Translations under genes and position numbers: made by a program
Shown: piece by piece, positions 1-6,176 of the stretch
How positions within the stretch are numbered: the first letter of the stretch is position 1
How the letters are laid out: the number at the start of each line of letters is the position of its first letter
The notes under the pieces: generated by a model
Told to the model about the DNA's origin: nothing
Seen by the model: the letters and a program-made list of their open reading frames with translations, nothing else
The model's database searches: none
From: Bacteroidota bacterium
GTDB lineage: Bacteria > Bacteroidota > Bacteroidia > Bacteroidales > 4484-276
DNA: 7,133 bases
NCBI GenBank assembly: GCA_013203545.1
Contig: JABMQA010000141.1
Span: 1-7,133, forward strand
Reading direction: 5' to 3'

Positions 1-1
1 T

Positions 2-787
2 AAGAGTTGCCCGGGGACCAAGTTATTTTCACTCACCGGCAACACCGTCAACAGTGGGCTTGTAGAGGTACCCTTCGGCACTTCACTAAATGATGTTATC
101 AACGATATTGCAGGTGGCAGCAAGTACAACATTAAGTTGAAAGCCGTGCAAATCGGGGGGCCATCCGGAAGCCTGATCCCTGAACCTGCCTTTGACACCC
201 CAATAGATTATGAAGTATTCGTAGAACAAAACCTGATCATGGGCTCGGGAGGATTGGTGGTATTGGATGAAAACACATGCATTGTGGATATGGTTAAATA
301 TTTCATCAACTTTCTGCAAAACGAAAGTTGTGGCAAATGCATTCCATGCCGCGAAGGCACCAACAGGATGTACGAAATTTTAAACGCCATAACCACAAAA
401 CCTTCAGATCGTCACGGGCACAACAGCCTGAATAGGTTCAGGGGCATTTTGCAACTGGAAAATCTGGCAAAAGTCATTAAAGAGACTTCGCTTTGCGGGT
501 TGGGCAAAACTGCCCCTATCCCGGTTATCAGCGCACTTGAATGGTTCAGGGAGGAATTTGAAGAACATATTTATGAAAGGAAATGCAGGGCCAATGTTTG
601 CAAAAACCTGAGAACATTCACCATAAGCGTCGAACGTTGTACCGGCTGTATGGTATGTGCCAGAAAATGCCCTGAGGACGCCATTGCAGGCACTTCAAAT
701 CAGCCACATTTCATCCTGCAGGAAAAATGCAACAGCTGCGGCATTTGTATGGATGTATGCAAGTTTTCAGCAGTTGAAATCAGTTAG
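2..787 (+). CDS. hydB: NAD(P)-linked [FeFe]-hydrogenase flavoprotein subunit, NuoF/HydB/HndC type (5' truncated)
   Basis: This is the C-terminal part (261 residues) of a NuoF-like subunit; the reading frame is open to the window edge, so the N-terminal NADH/FMN-binding region lies upstream. The visible part begins in the SLBB-like region (GTKLFSLTG, then AVQIGGPSG at about residues 48-56). The N3-type [4Fe-4S] site follows: CGKCIPCREG gives Cys110, 113 and 116, with Cys165 in SLCGLG. A CRANVC pair and a C-terminal 2x[4Fe-4S] ferredoxin domain come next (Cys213/216/219/223 and 243/246/249/253, counted from the first visible codon). That added ferredoxin domain separates HydB/HndC of multimeric hydrogenases from plain complex I NuoF. 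By family, the protein binds FMN and NAD(P)(H) in the cytoplasm and passes electrons to the HydA subunit encoded 31 bases downstream. The TTG at 137 is internal, not a start. A formate dehydrogenase-linked NuoF homologue is the main alternative, but the hydrogenase neighbour argues against it. Confidence 0.93.
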   Translation, partial: KSCPGTKLFSLTGNTVNSGLVEVPFGTSLNDVINDIAGGSKYNIKLKAVQIGGPSGSLIPEPAFDTPIDYEVFVEQNLIMGSGGLVVLDENTCIVDMVKYFINFLQNESCGKCIPCREGTNRMYEILNAITTKPSDRHGHNSLNRFRGILQLENLAKVIKETSLCGLGKTAPIPVISALEWFREEFEEHIYERKCRANVCKNLRTFTISVERCTGCMVCARKCPEDAIAGTSNQPHFILQEKCNSCGICMDVCKFSAVEIS

Positions 788-818
788 ATGAAAGTTTTAT
801 GTTAAATACAATCAGCGA

Positions 819-2540
819 ATGATTTTTAATATAAATGTAAACGGAAAGAACATTAAAGCTAAGAAGGGCGATACCATTCTTCAAACTTTAAGGAGAAATG
901 GCATCACCGTTCCCACACTGTGCAATATGGAGGGATTTACCCCCACAGGGGCTTGCCGGATTTGTGTGGTTGAGGTTGAAGGGTATACCGACCTGGTACC
1001 CTCCTGTTCATATCCTGTTCAGGAATGGATGAAAATCAATACACATTCGCCCAGGGTTATCAATGCCCGCCGCACCATTGTTGAGTTGCTGCTTTCCGGC
1101 CATCCTGATGATTGCCTCTATTGTATCAGAAACAAAAACTGTGAACTGCAAAAGCTTGCCGAAGAGTTGGGAATCCGTGATCGAAGACTGCCGGAAGTAA
1201 GGGTTTTCAAAAAGAAGGATCATTCCGGAACCAGTGTTGTCCGTGATCCTGACAAGTGCATCCTATGCGGCAGGTGCGTAAGGATTTGCAAAGATCAAAT
1301 TGGCATCTCCACACTGGATTTCATTGGCAAAGGAACACATACCATTGTTGGCCCAACATTCAACAATAACCTGAACGTATCCAATTGTATCAATTGCGGG
1401 CAATGTATCATGGTTTGCCCAACCGGTGCACTTCATGAGAAGGAGAGCATTTCGGATGTGCAGGAAGCCCTTCAGGATCCTGACAAACAAGTTGTGGTGC
1501 AAATCTCGCCGTCCGTCTCCGTGTCCCTGGCCGAGGAATTTAATGTTAAAAGTGGCAAGGATCTCGATGGATTACTTATTGCAGCACTCCGCAAAATGGG
1601 CTTTGATAAAGTTTTTAAAACTGCTTTTACTGCTGATATAATGGTTTTGCAAGTAGTTGATGAATTAATCTTAAGGCTGGAAAAGAATGAGCATCTACCC
1701 ATGTTCTCAAGCGATTGTCCGGCATTTATCAAATTTATGGAAGAATACCATCCTGATCTGCTACCCAACATTTCCACATGTAAGTCGCCACAACAAATCA
1801 TGGGAAGTTTAATTAAGTACCATTATGCCAGGCAACAGAAAGTTAAAGCAGAAAATATTTATTCGGTTTCGCTCATGCCCTGTACGGCAAAGAAATTTGA
1901 AGCACAACGTGATGAAAATACCCATAAGGGAATATCTGATGTAGATGCTGTACTAACCACCCGTGAACTCTCCCGGATCATACGGCTCTTTGGACTCAAT
2001 ATCCAGATGGCCGAACCGGAACTTGCCGACAGCCCTTTTTCAATAAGGAGCTCGGCCGGAAAAATATTTGGAACCAGTGGTGGTGTAGCCGAAGCCGTTT
2101 ACCGGACATTGTATTACAAACTTACCGGTAAAAACCTGGTAAACTTTAAAGTTGCTCAATTAAGAAGCAGCAAAAACATAAAGGAAATCCATATTAAAAT
2201 TGGCAAACAAAAAATAGGCATTGCTGCAGTAAACGGCCTTGAAAATGCCATGGAACTGATTGGCAAAATCAAAGCAGGAAGTTCCGACATACAGTTTATC
2301 GAAGTTATGGCTTGTCCGGGCGGCTGTATAAACGGGGGCGGACAACCCATCACAAACAACCAGGAAGCCCTTAAAGCCCGCATGAAAACCATTTACGACA
2401 TTGATGAAAAAGAATCCATTAAGGTATCTTATAAAAACCCGGCAGTAATTGAGTTATTTAGCAAATACGACGGAAGGGAGAAAAATTCATTTAAGGAAAA
2501 ATTAAAAACCACTTATCAAAAACGGGAGGTTTTGAGGTGA
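819..2540 (+). CDS. hydA: [FeFe]-hydrogenase catalytic subunit, HydA/HndD type, with altered proton-relay residues
   Basis: The 573-residue protein has the full modular layout of group A [FeFe]-hydrogenases. A [2Fe-2S] domain (Cys35, 46, 49, 63) is followed by a His-Cys3 [4Fe-4S] site (His95, Cys99, 102, 108), a 2x[4Fe-4S] domain (Cys147/150/153/157 and 190/193/196/200), and the H-cluster domain. The H-cluster ligands are all present: Cys300 in L1, Cys355 in L2 (MPCTAKK), and Cys499 and Cys503 in L3 (MACPGGC). L1 reads SSDCP instead of the usual TSCCP, so the proton-relay Cys299 is Asp; the relay Glu279 appears to be Val, while Glu282, Arg286 and Ser319 are kept. Length matches HndD (about 580) rather than Thermotoga HydA, which has a C-terminal extension. 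The family interconverts H2 and protons plus electrons in the cytoplasm, often by electron bifurcation with HydB and HydC. The ATG start gives a complete ferredoxin fold. The identity is firm; normal catalytic rate is uncertain. Confidence 0.95.
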   Translation: MIFNINVNGKNIKAKKGDTILQTLRRNGITVPTLCNMEGFTPTGACRICVVEVEGYTDLVPSCSYPVQEWMKINTHSPRVINARRTIVELLLSGHPDDCLYCIRNKNCELQKLAEELGIRDRRLPEVRVFKKKDHSGTSVVRDPDKCILCGRCVRICKDQIGISTLDFIGKGTHTIVGPTFNNNLNVSNCINCGQCIMVCPTGALHEKESISDVQEALQDPDKQVVVQISPSVSVSLAEEFNVKSGKDLDGLLIAALRKMGFDKVFKTAFTADIMVLQVVDELILRLEKNEHLPMFSSDCPAFIKFMEEYHPDLLPNISTCKSPQQIMGSLIKYHYARQQKVKAENIYSVSLMPCTAKKFEAQRDENTHKGISDVDAVLTTRELSRIIRLFGLNIQMAEPELADSPFSIRSSAGKIFGTSGGVAEAVYRTLYYKLTGKNLVNFKVAQLRSSKNIKEIHIKIGKQKIGIAAVNGLENAMELIGKIKAGSSDIQFIEVMACPGGCINGGGQPITNNQEALKARMKTIYDIDEKESIKVSYKNPAVIELFSKYDGREKNSFKEKLKTTYQKREVLR

Positions 2541-2560
2541 TAAAAACGATGCTGTACGGG

Positions 2561-2588
2561 AGGTGCGGGGTACAGGGTGCAGGGTTTT
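2561..2588 (+). repeat. Degenerate GGGTRCA heptamer tandem repeat in the hydA-hydS spacer
   Basis: About four tandem 7-base units lie here: AGGTGCG at 2561, GGGTACA at 2568, GGGTGCA at 2575 and the decayed GGGTTTT at 2582. The partial unit GTACGGG just upstream (2554-2560) may belong to the same array. The stretch is G-rich on the + strand, unlike the AT-rich flanks, and codes for nothing in the frame of either neighbour. I have seen similar GGGTGCA-like short arrays in spacers of environmental Bacteroidota, but this is recollection, not a search. Function is unknown. Confidence 0.6.
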
Positions 2589-2624
2589 ACCAGCAATCCG
2601 TAACCTGTTGCTACAAATTTAAAT

Positions 2625-4643
2625 TTGGATAAACAAGTGAGTCATTCGAAACACCAACAATTGGTATATACGGTCAAGGACCGCTGCAGGGTTTGCTACA
2701 CCTGCGTAAGGGAATGCCCGGTAAAAGCCATCAGGATCATAAACGGTCAGGCGGAGGTCATCAACGAGCGTTGCATTGGTTGTGGCAACTGTACCATTGT
2801 TTGCAGCCAGGGGGCAAAGGTGTATTTAAGGTCCGATGATGCTGTTGACCATCTTCTGATGGAAATCCAAAAACCCATTGCCATTGTTGCGCCAAGCTTC
2901 CCTGCCGAATTTACCGAAATAAAAGATCACAAGAACCTGGTAGGGATGATCAGGGCATTGGGTTTCAGGCATGTTTGTGAAGTAGCATTTGGCGCTGATA
3001 TGGTAGCCCGCGAGTACAAAAAAATCCATGAGAACGATCCCGGTGAGGGCAGCATCTCGTCCGACTGTCCGGCGATTGCTTTTTACATCCAACACTACCA
3101 TCCCCACCTTGTAAAATTTATGGCGCCAATAGCTTCACCAATGGTAGCCATGGCCCGAATCGTCAGAAAAAAATACGGGAAGAATTCAACAATTGTTTTT
3201 ATCGGGCCCTGTATCGCCAAGAAAGCTGAAAGCGATGAAATTGACGAGTCGATAACATTCAGTGAATTGAGGGATATGTATTCAGCCAAAGGCATCAGTC
3301 CTGACAAAGTAATGCCATCAGAATTCGATCCGCCAGCGGCAGGAAAAGGCTCGATTTTTCCTGTTAGCCGGGGCTTGCTTCAAACGGCAAATATATCGGA
3401 AGATATTCTCACCGAAAATGTAATCGTCGCTTCCGGGAGGATCAATTTCAGGGAGGCGGTCAGGGAATTTGAAAATGAAAAAAACGACCACGACAAGCAC
3501 CATCTGGAGCTCTTATGTTGCAGGGGTTGTATTATGGGACCGGGCATGACACAAAAAGCCTCCCGCTACAACCGCAGGATGAGCGTGAGCCAGTTTGTGA
3601 GGAAGAAACTTGAAAACTTCGATTTTGAAGCATGGGAAGAAGCTATTGAAGAATTCAGTACAGTTGATCTCACACAAAATCATGATGTTAAAGACCGCAG
3701 GATACCAACTCCGGGCAACGGGGAGATCAATAAGGTATTGCAGGCTATTGGTAAATTCGAGCACAAAGATCATTTGAACTGCGGTGCATGTGGTTATGAT
3801 ACGTGTCGGGACCATGCCATTGCCATCATCCAGGGTCTGGCCGAAAACGAAATGTGCCTCCCCTACTCCATCGAGAAACTCCACCAATCGGTGATGGAAC
3901 TCAACGAATCCAACCTGAAACTGGCCACGGCACAACAGGCGCTCAGGCAATCTGAGAAACTGGCCAGCATGGGACAACTGTCTGCCGGCATTGCCCACGA
4001 GTTGAACAATCCCCTTGGTGTTATTACCATGTACAGTAACATTTTAAAAGAGGAGATTGCTGAAGGCGATCCCATTCATCAAGATCTCAACCTCATTGTG
4101 GAACAAGCAGCAAGGTGTAAAAAAATAGTTGGTGGTTTGCTGAATTTTGCCCGTAAAAACCAGGTTAACCTTTCACCAACCAACATCATAGATTTTATAA
4201 AGTCAAGCTTTTCAACCATACTTAAGCCGGCCAATATTGAAATCATTATTGAACAGAACATTCAGAATCCGGTGGCACAAATCGATACCGACCAAATGAT
4301 GCAGGTGTTGAGCAACCTGGAGAAAAATGCTGTTGAAGCAATGCCTGATGGTGGAAAGCTAACCATCTCCCTTTCGGATTCCCCCGAAAACATTACCATC
4401 GAAATAGTGGATACGGGTACAGGGATTTCCAATGAAAATATGGAACATGTATTTACACCTTTTTTTACAACCAAGGAAACTGGCAAAGGAACGGGCCTGG
4501 GGCTGCCGCTGGTATATGGAATTGTTAAGATGCACAAGGGAAAAATCGACCTGAAAACCAACGCCGATCCTTCCCAGGGGTCAACAGGAACTTCATTTAT
4601 ACTGACCTTGCCAAGGAATAACGGGTCAGGTTTCAGGGAATAA
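2625..4643 (+). CDS. Sensory [FeFe]-hydrogenase fused to a histidine kinase (HydS-like, group C type)
   Basis: The 672-residue protein joins a hydrogenase-like sensor to a kinase. In order: 2x[4Fe-4S] ferredoxin domain (Cys21/24/27/31 and 50/53/56/60); H-cluster domain (about 85-310) with L1 SSDCP (Cys148), L2 GPCIAKK (Cys196) and L3 CCRGCIMGPG (Cys298, Cys302); a four-Cys Fe-S domain (CGACGYDTC, Cys386/389/394, and Cys411); a probable coiled-coil linker (about 415-447); a HisKA domain with His458 in AHELNNP; and an ATPase domain with N-box Asn568, DTGTG at 596-600 and GTGLGL at 622-627. All four H-cluster ligand cysteines are kept, but the L2 Met is Gly and L3 lacks the Met, as in sensory rather than catalytic enzymes. 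It probably reports H2 or redox state and autophosphorylates. No PAS domain and no membrane segment are seen, so it should be cytoplasmic. The start is TTG at 2625 or GTG at 2637; an in-frame stop at 2601 rules out anything longer. The likely partners are the two receiver genes downstream. Confidence 0.93.
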   Translation: MDKQVSHSKHQQLVYTVKDRCRVCYTCVRECPVKAIRIINGQAEVINERCIGCGNCTIVCSQGAKVYLRSDDAVDHLLMEIQKPIAIVAPSFPAEFTEIKDHKNLVGMIRALGFRHVCEVAFGADMVAREYKKIHENDPGEGSISSDCPAIAFYIQHYHPHLVKFMAPIASPMVAMARIVRKKYGKNSTIVFIGPCIAKKAESDEIDESITFSELRDMYSAKGISPDKVMPSEFDPPAAGKGSIFPVSRGLLQTANISEDILTENVIVASGRINFREAVREFENEKNDHDKHHLELLCCRGCIMGPGMTQKASRYNRRMSVSQFVRKKLENFDFEAWEEAIEEFSTVDLTQNHDVKDRRIPTPGNGEINKVLQAIGKFEHKDHLNCGACGYDTCRDHAIAIIQGLAENEMCLPYSIEKLHQSVMELNESNLKLATAQQALRQSEKLASMGQLSAGIAHELNNPLGVITMYSNILKEEIAEGDPIHQDLNLIVEQAARCKKIVGGLLNFARKNQVNLSPTNIIDFIKSSFSTILKPANIEIIIEQNIQNPVAQIDTDQMMQVLSNLEKNAVEAMPDGGKLTISLSDSPENITIEIVDTGTGISNENMEHVFTPFFTTKETGKGTGLGLPLVYGIVKMHKGKIDLKTNADPSQGSTGTSFILTLPRNNGSGFRE

Positions 4644-4667
4644 GCTATAAACAATAAAAGTAAACAG

Positions 4668-5054
4668 ATGAAAAAGATAATTCTTGTAGTTGATGATGAT
4701 ATGGATTATTTATTCCAGATAAAACTAAAGATCGAGCAATTCGGATTTGAGGCCATCACGGCTGAAAGCCAGCGGGAGGGCGAAAAGGTTATCGAGGCAA
4801 TGAAACCCGACCTTGCTATATTCGACCTGATGATGGAAAACGAGGACAGCGGTTTCATACTCAGCTATAAAATTAAGAAAAAATACCCCGAAGTGCCCGT
4901 AATTCTGGCAACAGCCGTCACGGCCGAAACGGGGATGGGTTTCAACCTGAGCGAAGAAAGCAACAGAAGCTGGATCAAGGCCGACCTGTTCCTGGATAAA
5001 GGCATTCGTACTGATCAACTCGAAAAGGAAATTAAAAAATTATTGAAAATCTGA
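4668..5054 (+). CDS. Stand-alone response-regulator receiver domain
   Basis: The 128-residue protein is a single CheY-like receiver with no output domain. The acidic triad is VDDD (Asp9-11), the predicted phosphoacceptor is Asp53 (AIFDLMM), the switch Thr is Thr82 (LATAV) and the conserved Lys is Lys111. Two things are unusual. There is an extended segment (about 86-106, with ETGMGF and SWIKAD) between the switch Thr and the final strand, and the usual Lys-Pro pair is Lys111-Gly112. It begins 24 bases after the HydS-kinase gene and ends 2 bases before the receiver-kinase gene, so the three are probably co-transcribed. The inferred role is to accept phosphate from one or both kinases and act as a shuttle or by protein-protein contact. 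The ATG has no visible Shine-Dalgarno sequence, as is common in Bacteroidota. Confidence 0.92.
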   Translation: MKKIILVVDDDMDYLFQIKLKIEQFGFEAITAESQREGEKVIEAMKPDLAIFDLMMENEDSGFILSYKIKKKYPEVPVILATAVTAETGMGFNLSEESNRSWIKADLFLDKGIRTDQLEKEIKKLLKI

Positions 5055-5056
5055 TT

Positions 5057-6175
5057 ATGGCCACATTAAAAGTTTTGGTAGTTGATGATGAACCGGGTAT
5101 CAGATCGGGAGTGGAACGAATTCTCAGGAATTTCAAAGTTGATTACCCGTTTATGGATGAAATGTACAATTTCATCATTCTGGAAGCAGGAACGGGCGAG
5201 GAAGCGATACAGATCATCGAAAAAGATATGCCGGATATTTGTTTGCTCGACAACAAACTTCCCGGTATGCAAGGCATTGAGGTACTTGAATATATCCGGA
5301 CACAAAAGTATGATATCCTGGTCGTAATGATCACTTCATATGCATCGATGGAACTGGCAGTGAAAGCAACCTACGATGGCGCCTACGATTTCATTCCCAA
5401 ACCGTTCACTCCGCAGGAGCTCAAATCATCCATCGAAAATATCACAAAGCAACTTTTCCTGAAACGGATGGCCAGAAAAATGACCCATGAGGGCAAACAG
5501 GTAAGGTTCCAGTTCCTCTCGGTTTTATCGCATGAACTAAAAGCCCCGCTCAATGCCGTTGAAGGATATCTGGAAATTATCAATAAAAGGCAACTTGGCC
5601 ACGAACTTGAGGCGTATGATGAAATCATAAACCGGTCACTGAAACGATTGCATGGCATGCGTACCCTGATTCTTGATTTGCTTGATCTTACAAAAATAGA
5701 AACAGGAAAACCAAACCAAAAAATAGTTGATACCAACCTGGTAAAAATTGCTGAAAGCGCCATCGAAACCATGATGCCTATCGCCATTCAAAAGGATGTT
5801 CAAATTGTACTGAATGCACCTGATAAACTGAACAGGCAACTCGACCCAGATGAGATCGAAATCATACTCAACAACCTGATTTCAAATGCCATAAAATACA
5901 ATAAGCAGGAAGGGAAGGTTGAGGTGATCATCACCGAAAAAACAAAATCCATAACCATTGCTGTAAAGGATACCGGCATTGGTATCGATGAAAACGAAAA
6001 GACCGAATTGTTTAAAGATTTTTTCCGGATAAAAAACCCAAAAACGAAAAACATTACCGGAAGTGGCCTGGGGCTATCGATCGTGAAGAAAATTGTTGAA
6101 TTGTACAAGGGTGAAATCATTGTAAACAGCATTCCGGATAAAGGTTCTGAATTTATCATTACACTACCGGTTTAA
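5057..6175 (+). CDS. Receiver-histidine kinase protein (response regulator/sensor kinase fusion)
   Basis: The 372-residue protein has an N-terminal receiver (about 4-130) with acidic pair Asp10-Asp11, phosphoacceptor Asp65 (LLDNKLPG), switch Thr93 and Lys115 in PKPF. A HisKA domain follows with His159 in LSHELKAPLN, then an ATPase domain with N-box Asn277 (NLISNAIKYN), DTGIGI at 305-310 and GSGLGL at 335-340. All motifs needed for phosphotransfer and ATP binding look intact. There is no PAS, HAMP or transmembrane segment, so this kinase is cytoplasmic and probably controlled by phosphorylation of its own receiver. The receiver carries about 12 extra residues (roughly 27-38) before its second strand. 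It starts 2 bases after the stand-alone receiver and probably works as the next step after the HydS-kinase. What it phosphorylates is not visible here; the neighbouring free receiver is the nearest candidate. Confidence 0.93.
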   Translation: MATLKVLVVDDEPGIRSGVERILRNFKVDYPFMDEMYNFIILEAGTGEEAIQIIEKDMPDICLLDNKLPGMQGIEVLEYIRTQKYDILVVMITSYASMELAVKATYDGAYDFIPKPFTPQELKSSIENITKQLFLKRMARKMTHEGKQVRFQFLSVLSHELKAPLNAVEGYLEIINKRQLGHELEAYDEIINRSLKRLHGMRTLILDLLDLTKIETGKPNQKIVDTNLVKIAESAIETMMPIAIQKDVQIVLNAPDKLNRQLDPDEIEIILNNLISNAIKYNKQEGKVEVIITEKTKSITIAVKDTGIGIDENEKTELFKDFFRIKNPKTKNITGSGLGLSIVKKIVELYKGEIIVNSIPDKGSEFIITLPV

Positions 6176-6176
6176 A

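Noticed and set aside
137..787. A shorter flavoprotein gene starting at TTG 137
   Set aside because: The frame is open upstream to the window edge, and the upstream residues (GTKLFSLTG, GLVEVPFGTSL) match NuoF/HydB, so 137 is internal.
2..787. Complex I NuoF rather than a hydrogenase subunit
   Set aside because: The C-terminal 2x[4Fe-4S] ferredoxin domain and the adjacent hydA fit HydB/HndC, not a standard NuoF.
788..818. Possible regulatory site between hydB and hydA
   Set aside because: The 31-base spacer is AT-rich with no repeat, hairpin or convincing promoter motif; an ATG at 788 opens only a very short frame.
2592..2612. Possible hairpin AGCAA ... TTGCT in the hydA-hydS spacer
   Set aside because: The stem is only 5 base pairs with an 11-base loop and no T-run follows, so it is not a credible terminator.
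3513..3998. Long minus-strand open frame of 161 codons opposite the sensor gene
   Set aside because: It has no recognisable domain and lies fully opposite a well-supported gene with clear motifs.
4262..4654. Minus-strand open frame of 130 codons over the kinase ATPase region
   Set aside because: It is antisense to conserved ATPase motifs and shows no family resemblance.
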